Shown here: piece after piece, positions 37,041 to 49,913 of the stretch
Layout of the letters: the number at the start of each line of letters is the position of its first letter
Numbering within the stretch: position 1 is the first letter of the stretch
DNA from: Parus major
Taxonomy: Eukaryota > Chordata > Aves > Passeriformes > Paridae
Length of the DNA stretch: 64,000 nucleotides
NCBI RefSeq assembly: GCF_001522545.3
Contig: NC_031769.1
Location: forward strand, 131,581,853 to 131,645,852
Direction: 5' to 3'
Program-made: the position numbers and the translations under genes
Notes under the pieces: model-generated
What the model was told of the DNA's origin: nothing
The model's database searches: none
Seen by the model: only the letters and a program-made list of their open reading frames with translations

Positions 37041-40000
37041 CATTGTTGTTTTCCTTCCCTAATTTTGTGGTAGGATGCTATGTGCAGCATCGATTAGTTC
37101 CATAGTTAAATCAGGTTTTAGGAACTCCTTTATAAGATTGCATATGTGAGTACTGGTTGGTTAAACAGATAAAGAGATGACACCACACTACAAAGGGAAG
37201 GATGTGAAAACTTTTGAAGAAAGTTTTTTTCACATGTTCAATAGAAATATGAATGTTTCCTTTTATTGATGTTTTAATTGGTGGCCTAAATTTATTGGAA
37301 ATTTGGATGGTTTAGAAGGTAGGTTTTGCAAATCAGATTACAGTCAGTTCTTTTTATTCAAGGTAGAAGCGGATTGGAATGTTTTGAATACTGAGGGAAA
37401 AAAGTTATTGCATAAGGAATGGGATTGATGGATGAATGGATAGAGAACCACTGTACATGCAGCAGGATTTACTGGTCCAGGCACTGTACTGCTCAGAAGT
37501 AACAGCACCATAAAGCTCTCTCCTTTATGTTGGAGCAAGGCAAGAATGCCAGTAGAGGTGCACAGGGCCAGGCTCAGGAGTTCAAAAGGTGCTGCATACA
37601 AAGCAACAACTGGCTGAAGTGAGAACAGTTGGAACAATGCCAATGTGACTCATCAGATGAAAATTATAGGATTAAAAAAGTAGGAGGATCCAGGAATTAG
37701 AAATAAAAAGGAGGAAGATAGGATAGAATCCAGGACTACTGTGCAGAAGACAGGATCAGCAGCCAAGAATGAGTCTAAGGTAGACTGGCTGCAGCTCCAT
37801 ATTGAGAAGCCCAAGGCATTTCATTTCATTATATACCTAACACAAGAGCAGTGCAAGAATTAATCTGCTGAGGGAGAGCTGTGTGCTGTGTGATAGCTAA
37901 AGCAAAACTGGCAAAGGCAGGCCTGGCTGGCTGTACCTCAATTGTTTTGATGGATCTTGACAGGAGTGACAATGTAAATACAGATTATTGAGCTGGCTAT
38001 GTATAAATTATATAAAAGGGCAGATGAATCATAGTCTTCATCTTGAGTTTGTGTGTATGCAAGCTAAAGATAAACATACATTGTATGTACTCATTTGTAC
38101 GTGGTATTTTATAAAAAACCTCTGATTTTTTTTTATTTATTTTATATAAATCTAATGTTATTGTTGTAATCATTAGTAAGTGGCTTTATTTTCAATGGCA
38201 GACTTCATTAGGCAACCATGAACAAAAGTTTTAGAAGGAATCAAACCATCCAGTAACATTCATTCAAATGATGTTTGGCAATAGCTAAAATTTGCAATGC
38301 CTTTAGAAGTTGTGAATTCACACCGAGAGGTATAGAACATTTCAAACTGCTGTGCTCTGGCTGCTTGAGAGCTTTTGTTAGTGAGTCAAAGAACTATTGA
38401 AATAGTCCAGAATGGTTCTTTAATCTTCTGGTAGTAGCACAATAGACAATTGTCTGAAACATCTTCCCAACATTTTGATCACTAAAAACATTGACCAGAT
38501 TTGTATGTCCCTATGTAAATGCTAGCAAATAAAACCTGATGAGTAGACTATAAAAAAAGAAAAGATAATAAAATAGAAAGACGTTTAGAAATCACTGACA
38601 ATGTCAATTGCCTGGACAGCTGCATGACTGAATAGTCCAAGATGGAAGACTGGTAACAATAGAGTAAAGCAACATGAAACACTTTAAAACTCCTTTTGAA
38701 CTAGAAGTTCCACCCAGTTTCTTTTCAGAAATAAGAGCATCAATGTCAGATGAGTTGCAGCTCTATGTGTCCTGTCAGCTATTTACTGGTGGTTCACAAA
38801 GAGGTCAAAACATTTGCAGAGGTTGTTGTACTAAGAAACAGAGTAGGTTGGGGTTTTTTTTCAGGTTTGATAATCACAAATTTATCACTAAAGGCCAGTA
38901 ATCTCTTGAAGTTAAAAGGCATAGGCACTAACCCCAAACTGTCCTTTTGTTAGGCTCTCCAGCTATTCTACTAACACAGATAAAAATGCTTTTAGAAATT
39001 TTGGAATACTTGTTTGATAGAAACTGTAATAACGAAATTATTCTCATTCTTCAACACTGCAAAACAGGACAAAACCATTTTACTATTAAAATTACAAAAA
39101 CAACTTTTAATCAATCTCTCTGATTTCAGCAGACTTCCCATTTTTAAAACAGCTTGAAGAGCTTGGGTTGACTGCTTAATGGGTCATAAAGTCCAGAATG
39201 TTGCCGTTATTATAGGAGTCTTTATTGGGGTGGAAATGAGAATTTAGATGTGTTCCAACGAAAGAGGCCTGTATTTCCAGCCTGGGGAAAGTCAGGAGAG
39301 AATTTTCCTACTGTCGTGGCTGGTATTTAAAAAAGAAAAAAAATACAATCTGAAAGGAGCCTTTTAGTTAATCTTTATAGTGTGCAGGTACATTTCACCA
39401 CACCTTGGACACCTAATTGTTCAGCCCAGAGGAGCTGTGATGCTCTTTAGTGACTCATGTTTTCTGCTGAGGGATATTGGAGCACACAGGGTCGTTGCAG
39501 GAGCTGGTGATGTAACTCAGTTACAGATCAGGCCATGCTGATCCAGCCATGGGGGCTGCAGTTCCCTGTCAATGTGCAGTCAGATGGTGCAAATCCTACA
39601 GCACAGGATGTAGGGACAGCACTGGAGAGGGATGGGAAATGGTATCTGTTTTTCAGATATAATGGGGGAACGGTGCTTAGTTAAAACTTACTTTTTCAGT
39701 CCGATAGTTGGTCTTGTCATACAGTGGGTGACATTTAGGAAAAAAGAAAGTGAAATTTGGAGGAAGAAAGGAAGGAAGGATATGAAATATATGAAGATGG
39801 GATGCTTTGGGACAACTTTAACCACACAATAACTGAAAAAACAATAGCACAAAACTGGAAAAATGGTTGCATTTTACAGTTGGAGTATACGACATGGAAG
39901 AAACGAATACTTTTAAAAAAATCAATATTTGCACAATGGAAGTGCCATTTTACTCTTGAGGCAGACAGCAAAGGAGCACTTCAAAAGCTGCCTTGCATAG

Positions 40001-42660
40001 AACCACAGTTTAGGAAACAAATGCAAAACTAAAAACATGTCACATGGCTTCTGTCAGACAAGCAATAATGCTCCATTGCTCTTCTGTGCTGGAGTTATGG
40101 GAACACTAATGTGCAATACACTACTGTAATCCATTTCCTAAAGAAAATTAAGTCAGATATAAGGTTAAAAATACACCTCAGCAGCAGAATAAAAGGTAAT
40201 TAGGAGCAGTTAATGGGTGAATATGAGGTGTCTGAACTTTGTCCAGCAAGAAAGACAATTTAATTTTATATACTAGATGTTTCCTTGGTAGGGAGCTAGC
40301 AGATGCTGATACTGTAACTCAGACAAGGTATAAACAAAACCTTTAAAAAATATTGTATATTAAGACACTCAGATTTAGTGAAAAGATCAATTAACTTTCC
40401 CAATTTTAATCTTAAAACATCCTGAAGCTGTAACAGTCAAATAATATTTCAGTGACATCTGTCCCAACAAAAAACATTTGATGGGAAATATGTTTATGTA
40501 CTATTGAGAAAAAAAGAGACAAGGTAATGATTTTATATATTTAGATTATTTTTTCACATTATATTTCTAAAATAATTTACTTTTAAGTTGCTTTTCTTGC
40601 CAAAACAATTCTCAGTCTTCAGTATATATCTCACTAGATTATTACAATCTTAGTCAATTGTATTGACTAAAACAAAATCAAACTTACATATAAGGTTGGT
40701 TTTTTTACAAAATATACACATTTTTCTAGGCATAATTATTTTTTATTTGTCAAAGGTAAAAACTAAGTAATTGCTCTTTTAAAAGGAGTTTCTGAAAAGG
40801 AAACTTTTATTTTTGGTATAATGTTCCATTATTGCTGATGATCAGGACAGCTGTTTAATCATTGATTTTACATTCCCAATTGGATATCTAAGTAATTATA
40901 TGCACTGTCTTCTTCATCAAGCAAAAACATTAATGGCATCAATAGAACCAGTCAGTAAATATTAAAACTTTTGAACACTATTATCACAGAGGTACTCTGA
41001 GTTTTTGGGTGTCTAAGTTCACTTTCACATTTAAAGGCTGGGAGGCACTTGAATGGTTGTTGATGGACACAAGTATGTAAATTACTACAGATCAGGAAGA
41101 ATGATAAAGATTGGTGTAGAATATGCAACCATTTTTGTAACTGTGGAGTTATGGCTATGATTGGTCACTCTCTGCAGCAGTTGTGTGGTCTAACTTACAT
41201 GAGCATTTTTTCTTGTTAATTTCCCTGTCTTAAAATGAGCAAAATAACTTACTATTTCTAAGTGTAAAAATACTTTCTGAGGAAGGCACTGAAATGCTTT
41301 TTTGAAATCTTATTTATATAAATCTGAAATCCCATTTAGATACTGCACAGTATTTCAGAATATTTCTCAGTGTAACTTTCCTTATAAGAGAACAGAAAGA
41401 AATGATCTATATAGTTCATGAAAGACAGTTATTCTAACTATAAAAAAGGGACCAGTTTAATGGCTAAACCTGGACACTCTTCTCTTCTGCAGTGCTACAC
41501 AGGTCTGCCATTTTACATGATGAATTATTTTCCTCACGTGGCTGAGTACAATGTTGCTATCCCCAAGAGCTCAACAAGCCACTGATGTGTTAGGCAGATT
41601 ATTTTTCCCACTGTTTGCTTTTAGTCCTGTCTGTGCTGCTCTTTGTATCATTCTGTACCATCTCATTTCCCAACAATCACCTGGTGATCATTGACAATTC
41701 ACCTTGAAGTACTATTTTCCTGAAAAGATTACCTGTAGCAGCCCATCAGATTTCTGTATAGAGAGAAATGCCTTTATATGAAGAGAAGGAAAAATATCTT
41801 TCTGCTATTTTTGCATACAGTGCCATGCAGAGCGGCACAGATTTAACATTAATTTAGTGCTAATTTGTAGCAAAAACAAATAGCCATCGTATTTTGTTCA
41901 GATCTAACCTGAATACTGCTGCATGATACTGTCCATGTCATATAGCCTTATTGCTGATCACCAGTCATGTTTGATGTTACTGCTAACAAGCTCAAATACC
42001 TTTGTAATCTTTTAGTTTCTGAGGCACATGCACATTTTCCCTACAAATTACCTCTAGTCCAGACCCATCTTTTCAGACTTCCAGGCCAGCAGTTCAGCAA
42101 GATGCAGGTTTGTTTGCACAGCTGCAACATTGCTTTGTCTTTTGATTTGATAATCTTATCTATCTGTTTACGTGGGGGGAAAAAAATAACATTTGTCAGT
42201 TAGAAGTTGCTGTAAACAGGCAAGGCCCCAAAAGAGACATGTACTTTATAGATAGCATGCAGCACATTCTGTCTCCTGTTTAATCTTTCATGAGCTCAGT
42301 AATCAGGCAAGTCACTAATCTCTCTGCTTTTCTTTCTGTACTGGTGAAACAGTTGTGGTAAGAGTATTCTATGAGGGTTTAGATGTCTTTTCTAAGCTTT
42401 GTGAAACTTTCGGACATGCTGGAAATTTTGTACAAGTTGAAACTGCAGAGCTAAGTTAACTGGGATAGAAAAGCAGAGTAAAATAGAAATAATGGAAACC
42501 AAGACATAACTTCTATTCTGTATCAGGGAAAAACTTCATTTTAAAAGTTCAGGCAGTGCAGTGACAAAAGCAGTTTAGATGGCAGGAGGGACCAGGTCCA
42601 TAGCTGATGTGTGGTAGCATGTCACAACAACACCATATCTTTGTCCCTTTCCTCTTGCAG

Positions 42661-42833
42661 TATCGGTCAGGGCGGGACCCTCACCGAGGCTCGGACAATG
42701 TTTCCAATAAGTCCTCGGACAGCGATGTCAGCGATGTCTCGGCCGTGTCCCGCACCAGCAGCGCTTCCCGTTTCAGCAGCACCAGCTACATGTCTGTCCA
42801 GTCTGAGCGCCCGAGGGGAAACAAGAAAATAAG
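42661..42833 (+). CDS. RIMS2: RIMS2 linker exon D (173 nt, phase 0-2)
   Basis: This exon has a strong acceptor (CCCTTTCCTCTTGCAG) and donor (AAG|GTGAGC). It encodes 57 residues beginning YRSGRDPHRGSDNVSNKSS, then DSDVSDVSAVSRTSSASRFS, then STSYMSVQSERPRGNKKI, with AG left over. This is the highly conserved serine-rich block of the RIM2 linker between C2A and C2B, rich in potential phosphorylation sites and probably disordered. The exon is visibly more GC-rich than the flanking introns. AG joins T of exon F to make Ser (KISVFTSKMQ, the form I recall for RIM2), or A of exon E to make Arg. A long open frame in the +1 register is a shadow. Confidence 0.97.
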
Positions 42834-43783
42834 GTGAGCGTGATGAGCTACAGTGTCAGCTGTAGCTGTGTGATTTTAGTAATGGAACCCTTACCAATAT
42901 TTGTATTTGACATTAGCATTTTGCCTAGAATGGCTTAAATGTCTTTTTTATCTAATGCTTTTTGAAGTCTTCATGGAATTTGTTTTTAGCCAAGTTTTGT
43001 CATCTTGAATTACCTAACATTCACTGAAATAACAAACATATGCTGTCAGCAAGCACTGGGGACACACTTTATGAAAACCATTTTGTAAAATATACTTAAT
43101 ATGGCTGAAAAGACAGTTTAACTTGGAAATTTGTGCCAGCAGAGGCATATGATTGTTCTTTTAAATAGAATGTTGAACTTTTATAGATGGTTTATTTTTA
43201 ACATAGATCAATTCAATTTATTTAATACTTACACTAGTCCAATATAACTGTAGGTGTACAATCATTGAGCTGCTCTTCAACAAGTGGTACATTGTGTACT
43301 TATGACCAAAACACAGCATTTTCTTTACCTGCACCCTGTGTTCAGTCAGAGGAGCTTTGGCTTTCATTTGGTGCACAAATGAAAGATAATTTTTCTAGAA
43401 GGTGGAACCCACCTCCATCAGCTATAGTAATTTTCAAATAATTATCCTCTTAAAAGAAAGCATTTTCAAAAGTTAAGCATCTGCTTATATGAATATTGCT
43501 AGGACAACACTGTTTCTGTCATACATTTCTTTCTAAATGTGAGGTATTGCCATGAAAGTTTTATTTGAATAGGGACTTACTAAGAAAATGTTCCAAGGCT
43601 CTGTAGTGTAGGCTGGACTCCTAGCCAGCATGACTTTCATTATGTCTGCTTCTATCCTTTAGTTTTTATTTCATTTCTTTTGCGTTTCTTTTCTTCATGC
43701 ATGTTCTTCTCCATGACCTTAACTTTAATTTATTATTTTCTTTTTCCTTTTTGCATGCCTTTTCCAATTTTTGTTGACTTCAG
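42834..43783 (+). other. RIMS2: Short intron between exons D and E (950 bp)
   Basis: This AT-rich intron has a consensus donor GTGAGC. Its last 110 nt are strongly pyrimidine-rich and contain two TGCATG motifs. No repeat or gene was seen. Confidence 0.75.
43698..43757 (+). promoter_or_regulatory. Two TGCATG (Rbfox-type) motifs upstream of exon E
   Basis: TGCATG occurs at 43698-43703 and 43752-43757, that is 86 and 32 nt before exon E, within its polypyrimidine tract. Rbfox proteins bind (U)GCAUG, and binding upstream of an exon usually favours skipping. The motifs are seen in the sequence; the regulatory role is inference. Confidence 0.55.
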
Positions 43784-44023
43784 AAGGACAAGAGATATAG
43801 AGGGGAAAAAAGAGGGAGGGGTGGAAGGGGATGAACAAGATGAAGTATTTCCTGAGGAGGAAGAAAAAGAGGAGGAGGAGGAAAAAGCAAAAGAGCAAGA
43901 AATTAATGAAAAAGGGGAAGGGCAAGAGGTGACAGAGAACTGTGATAAGGAGGAAATCAAAGAATCAGGGCACGATGAAAAAGCTCAAGAAGACCAAGCT
44001 GAGGAAGGGAAAGAGGACGACAG
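43784..44023 (+). CDS. RIMS2: RIMS2 acidic cassette exon E (240 nt, phase 2-2)
   Basis: A long pyrimidine tract and TTGACTTCAG acceptor precede this exon; GACGACAG|GTAAAA follows. Read in the phase left by exon D it is fully open for 80 codons. It starts (R)RTRDIEGKKEGGVEGDEQDE, continues with an EEEEKEEEEEK run and ends EEGKEDD plus AG. I count about 28 Glu and 8 Asp against 10 Lys and 2 Arg, so it adds a strongly negative, Glu/Lys-rich segment, disordered or helical. Entry and exit phases are equal, so inclusion inserts 80 residues between KKI and SVFTSK without a frame change. The exon is purine-rich throughout, as in exons driven by GA-type splicing enhancers. I do not recall it from the commonly cited RIM2 isoforms. 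Low-complexity open sequence could mislead, but the splice sites and phase are good. Confidence 0.82.
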
Positions 44024-47000
44024 GTAAAATATATTTCTGTTTATATAGATAGATTCTTTCTCCTGTATGAGTACCCTACTTTTCTTCCCTTTATATTCCC
44101 TTTGCTTGCTTATTGCCTATGCTCTCTACAGCTTTTTTTGTTTGTTTTTGCTTTCAGTCATCATGCTTTCATATTTAATCAAGTTTCATTCTCAGCTTCA
44201 ATGAACTTGTTCTGCATACCAAATGAAGCAGCACACCAACTTGACTCATTAATATGCATACAACTGCAGCATATTATTTTTTAAATTAGTTTAGGCTAAA
44301 GTTTGGGTTTGACTGTAATAAACAGTAAAATTGTAAGCTTCTTTGTTATATTTCCTACTTGAATTATTATTTCATGGAAAAATGTTTTGTTGAGTGAAAA
44401 CTCAGCAATATCAAAATTATCAAAAATATTTTTTTTGTTCCATATGAATAACTGTAAAGAATTGCTGTATTGTGGAAGGGTCATGCACTTCAGCTGCTGT
44501 GTTGTATTCAGAAACATTGCAGCACAATTGGCTCTGGTTTTATCAGATAACAGTCTAGAATTATACGTTTTGACACAAATCCTTAAAACAATGTAAATGT
44601 TTGACATTTTGTATTGCAAAATCCATGTATGTCACATTGAGAGAAATACAACAATACTCTTTCTTCATTAGAAAAAATTAGTTTCAGATTTGATTAATAT
44701 TCTTGAACCCATTCTCAGTCACACAAGAATGGCAGAAAATCTCAGAAAAAATAAGTTTTCTTTTAGCCTGACAATTCTGCGCTACCTATAAATAACTTAA
44801 GCCTGTAAAATTGTGCTCATATACATTAAGGTTATCCCAGAGCAATCTATGGAAATCCATTTTCTTTCTTTGCTACAAACTTATACATGTATATGCTTGT
44901 ATATGCTCACATAACATACTCAAAACAAAGAGGATACAAAGAGAGAATCAAAATCCTAGTGTATAGTCTTGTGATATGAACTAATATAGCCATACTGCTG
45001 CCTTTACATATTGTGCCATCCTTCCTTCACTCATGTTCATGCACTTCAGATTTTAGCAAAAACTGTTTAGAAACAGCTGTCTTAATTTAAGAGTGCCTTG
45101 GCATATGTGTTCCAGGGACTGCTGTATGGTAGTGTGTGAAAGGATTATTTAAAGACCTTTTTCTCTTCCATTTCCCATTAATTTCCCGGTCTAATGGATC
45201 TGAAAGTCCTGCCTTTCAAAAGCATGACTCTGTTCCTCATTTCTAGATTTCACTCAAGCTGGTCTTTAGCCAATATGCTGACCCCCATAGAAAGTAAAGT
45301 CCTTTATGAGAAACAGCTCCTTGTTTCCTGTGCTAGCTTGTTCTGATTTCTAGCTACTCTCTGCCTTCAGGAAGAAGTGACACAAGTCAGGAGTCTCTAC
45401 TCTGTAAAGAAACAAGATGTTATTCAGTGACCATTGTGTAGTGACTTTTGTTTGTGTTAGATTTTGGCTCCCTTTATGGAAATCAGTCTCTAATATTATT
45501 GACCACTTCTAGTATGCAAGTTGTGAATAAAAAAAAAAGTTTACATTCACCTTCCTTTCCCATGGCAGAGTCACTGCTCATTTTTTAGGATTTTCTGAAC
45601 ATTTTTCTAGGGTAAGAACCAAACAGAAAAGCCAGATTGATTCCTGGATAGGGGCAGATATAGGTATGTACACACATTTATATACACACATACTTGTGTC
45701 TCATTAACATATTGAAATATTATTACTTGTGTATTCAATGGACAAGCCTGAAGGCAGGATCAATTGTCAACATTCTTGAAAATTCAGTGCTTTCTGCTCA
45801 TTAATCTGGCAATTTTTAAAATAACACATACCTGGCAATTTATAAGATAAGGCAGTGAATTCAGCTTCCAAAAAAGAATGTTTTCAGGCACACCATAAAT
45901 ATTAAAACTAACCAAACATTTCAGTTAAACATATCAATAGGCATTTGAGAGACCCAGCAGAACAAAGGCAGCCAATTTTTCCTTGGTAGAATAGTAGTAA
46001 ATTATCATGTAGATCTTGAGATCTTGGGCACCAAGGAAAGCTGTATTGAAGATGGGAATTTTCAAGATATACTTTTACTTCAGAGGTTCATCTGTAGTTG
46101 GACAGCAGTCACCTTTCCTCTTGGAATTCTAAAATTTAGGGGCTGCTCACAATGGTGGCATCATCAAAAATTACCTTGTTAAAAACACCTCATACCTCTT
46201 GATGTTACTGTGTTTGTATACTTCATGAGTGATGGTAATAGTTACACTAAGGTCTTCAATCTGCTGAGATCATGGGGGGGTTGAAATGACTGTAAACACG
46301 GACATCCATCACTAATTCATTCCATGCCTATTTCCAAGAGTACCTTGGCACAATATAAGGCATTAGCTTTTGGAACACTGGAACACATTAAATCAATTAA
46401 CCTTTTTTTGGCAGAAATAGTTGCAGCATCAGATTTTACCTTAATTAAGCCTTGTAAAACAAACTTAGGCATCTGCTTGACCTATAGGGAAATCATAATT
46501 GTGTTCTTTCTCTGCAGTACATGTTTAGCAAACAAAGGGTGGTTCCAGCTTTGCTGTTGAGTATTTATTATGCAGAGTTCACTGACTTTTTTTCTTCCTC
46601 TATCTCCTTGATAACCTTAGAGTCAAAAATAAAGGCTTCTTAGATACAATCTTTGATCATTAATACTTTTTATTGAAGGTAACCTGTATAAGGCTGCTCT
46701 AAATTTTATCCTTTCTTAATATTTTTTTTAAATATCAATCCTAAGAATTAATTTGGATAGTCACAATAATTTTATTTCACCATGTGGATACACAGCAAAT
46801 GTAGTCACAGAGCAGGATTTCAATGTTGAAATACAATGGAAAAATACAACTTCTGTTCCAAGCACACAGAGTCTAAATCATGAAGTAACATACAAGTCCA
46901 GAGAGGGAAGCACAGAAGAACAAAGATGTTCCACGTGACGCAGACAGGTACAACACAGTACTGGGGGCATCTTGACTACAGAGAATGAATGCTAAGAGGC

Positions 47001-48288
47001 AATTTGAGGAGAGAAAATAAAGTATCTTTGTGAATGCTTTTGGAGAGCTGTTTTCAAGCATTCAAGACAATGAGGACAAAACATGAGGTGCTTGCTAAAA
47101 ATATATCAAGTGGGTGAGGGACAAGTTTGATGATCAGGAGTTGATCTTTCAGTCTTGAATGAGAGACGATAAATATAAGGGGCAAGTCCTAGGATACTAA
47201 GAAATAAGGATGAATTATGTACAGCTGTGTAAAAGAATGTAACTTTTTACTGATGTGTGGAGGAAGATGAGAAAGTCAAATAGAAACGCTATGAAACTTA
47301 TCTCTTCTCTAGTATCCTGGAGAGGGTTAATTGCCAGGGCTGGAGAAAAGCACTGCAGTATCTGTCATTTGAAATGGTGAGAGAGTGGACAAATCAATTA
47401 TCTGTGTGAGTGGACAGAGAGGGCAGAGATGGGAAATAAAAGGCATGTGCAAGTCACAGAGTTTTGCTATGTATTTGGAAGGAATCAGTGATATCCTGTG
47501 TGAAGAAAGGAAGTGAATTCTGAAAGATGGTAGAAGGAATAGAGCTGATTGAGTAGGAAGATAACACAACCAAGAAAGGAAAATTTGTAATGGAAAAATT
47601 CAGTTGGGATGTAATTTTGCAGAGCATTTAAAAATTCAAGAAACAGAGCGCAATGTATGGCTTTAAGGAATGTATTTCTTCAGAAACAAAACCTTTTCTC
47701 TTTTTAAAGTTTCTTCATGCTTTTTGTGCTCCTTCCTTTGTTAGGTATAAAGATTAATTTCAAATTCACTTTCTAGTTGTAGTTAATTCAGTAGAAAAAA
47801 TTCTTTAGAGAATTTGATTTGTAGGTTTAAAAAGTGATTCCTGATGAGTATTTGTTACTTAGTTTTTCATTAAACTGTAATTTTAGTATTTCAGGTTTAT
47901 GACCCTTCCACTGTGACTGCATCTATTAACAACTAAATGTCAACATGTCAATGCAGTCTTTGCAAGCTCCTTCACAGGGGTGGAAGCCAGTAATGGTTTT
48001 GAAAATCTTTTTTCTGATAAAAATAAAAAAAACTGTACAAAAGATAAGACACTGAGAATCGATTTTCAATGTGTATGTGCTGTTTGGTTTTTTAAAGCTA
48101 TTTCAAAGTTATTTTGATGATTGCTTCAACTGCACTATTAGATAAAAGAAGGTGATTTTATCTAACCTTTGTAGCCAAACAGGCCACACATATGTTTGGA
48201 AGAGAAAATGGTAGCTTGAGACTCCCCACTGCATGATCAGTCTTTTAGCAGAATTGCAGTACAGGTAATCTGTGCTTCCAACAGAGAG

Positions 48289-48289
<1 letters not shown>

Positions 48290-48364
<75 letters not shown>
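48290..48364 (+). repeat. (GATA)n microsatellite, about 19 units
   Basis: Seventy-five bases of uninterrupted GATA repeat are preceded by AGAGAG and followed by AAATAA. It is probably highly polymorphic. The reverse-strand open frame of repeated Leu-Ser-Ile-Tyr residues here is a by-product. Confidence 0.97.
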
Positions 48365-48366
<2 letters not shown>

Positions 48367-49883
48367 ATAAGGGTTCATCCAGTGTCACTTCTGAGGGAGA
48401 GAGAACTTGGGTCCAACTATGTCAATGTTCATGTAGGTTTTCAGGGAAAACCTGAAATGCAGTTACCTGCAGCTCTCAACAGAAGATGTTGGTCTAACAA
48501 CTTTTTCAACGTGACAACAAAGTGATCTTGTCATTCCTGGGATGAGAATGGCAGGTTGCAGTACAATGTTCACCAGCTCTTTTCAGCTGCAAAATGTTGC
48601 ATTATCCAGGCAATTGGGGCAGGTGTGATGCACTGGGTCCTTGAACAAGAAGCAGCAACTTTATTTTGTGTCTCTCTAACATAACTCTTCTGCACTGTTA
48701 TGACTAGATAAGTAGAGCTGCTTACATATTGCCATTCTGTGTCTTTAAAATCAGAGGACCAAAACCAAGGTTTTTTCAGTAAGACTTTCCTAGTGTTATT
48801 GATCTGAATGGAGTCTGTTAGGAGTTTATAAACCTCTTACCCATTTGAAGCATACATTCAGAGACATTACTTTTTAATGTAAGATTTTTACCTTTAGTTT
48901 TCTACAGAAAGGAAAATATTCAAAACTATGAATTCATAGAGCTACTGGGTCTCAACACACATGGATGATAATTTGGCCATTTGGTTTTCTACATTTTCAT
49001 AGATGACATTTAGAAGAAAATAATCTGTAGCTTCTGGAAAAATATAATGGAAAAATATGCAAAAGAACAGTGGTTCCAAATGGAATTATATGAACAAATA
49101 CATTTTTATGAAATCTGTACTGAGAATGGAATAAAAATAATTTAAGAAATCTAGTAAAGTCACCTAAGTTATTTGTCACTGTCTATAGAACCCTTGAAGA
49201 TCTGTTTTTCCTTTTACTTTGGAGTAAATACAAAAGATATATAGGCTCCTTTACTGTTAGTAAAATAATTTTGATACACTGGGATATAAGAAATTAATGA
49301 ATTTGGAAGCACACATTATTAACAGCTGAACAGTAAAAATAAGTCATTTGAAACTGTCCACAGCTTTGATATAAGGCATCCAGCAAGGAACTCAGGGTAT
49401 TTTACTGTGACTACAATGCAATATCTTAGAGACTGCTTCCCTCTCCATGAAATGCAGCCTGCACTTTTACCTCTGTTGAGACAAATCTGACTGTGATCCA
49501 TAAAGCACTGGTGCACTCCTGTTACTAAAGTTAATTTAAAAACTGTTCATCAGTAGTTTAAACCAAACAAAACCACAACAAATGCAGGGAGAAAGCCCTG
49601 TAGACATGCAAGGAAGCAGAGATGAAGGAAAAAATTAAAATGAGGGTTTGAAGCAAATATAAATGTTGAAATTAGGTTTTGCACTTTTAAGTGTGTTATA
49701 AAAAGATTCATTTTCTGAAAATATTTAAAGCTAGATTGTATCATAAGGTTTCAAATAGATAGATTTTTTTATCTTTATTTTTACATGATTGAACACAACA
49801 GATCTAGTGACAATAGCAACAGCAAAAACTAAAAGTGGTATAGAAACATAAAAACAAGGGATTGAATATTGAAGCTTATAAGG

Positions 49884-49913
49884 CTTTTTTCTTTCTTTCT
49901 TTCTTTCTTTCTT
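49884..49913 (+). repeat. (CTTT)n microsatellite
   Basis: C plus six T is followed by five CTTT units and CTT. It is a short pyrimidine microsatellite. Confidence 0.92.

Larger units (their letters stand above)
24149..42660 (+). other. RIMS2: Large intron between exons C and D (18.5 kb)
   Basis: This AT-rich intron begins with the non-canonical GC donor and ends with CCCTTTCCTCTTGCAG. It holds a (TTA)n microsatellite near 25.0 kb, a perfect 11-bp-stem hairpin at 26767-26792, CR1 fragments at 31.38-31.73 and 36.48-37.04 kb and a short GC-rich patch at about 31.74-31.91 kb. Open frames of about 100 codons at 27.2, 34.5 and 37.3 kb have no recognisable protein features. Confidence 0.6.

Noticed and set aside
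42611..42832. 73-codon open frame overlapping exon D in another register
   Set aside because: A shadow of the conserved, GC-rich, serine-rich exon D; the RIM2 match is in the frame starting TAT at 42661.
43725..43960. Ser/Phe-rich open frames antisense to exon E
   Set aside because: The complement of a purine-rich Glu/Lys exon naturally reads as Phe/Ser/Leu; no independent support.
48109..48378. 89-codon - strand frame with Leu-Ser-Ile-Tyr repeats
   Set aside because: Translation of the (GATA)n microsatellite.
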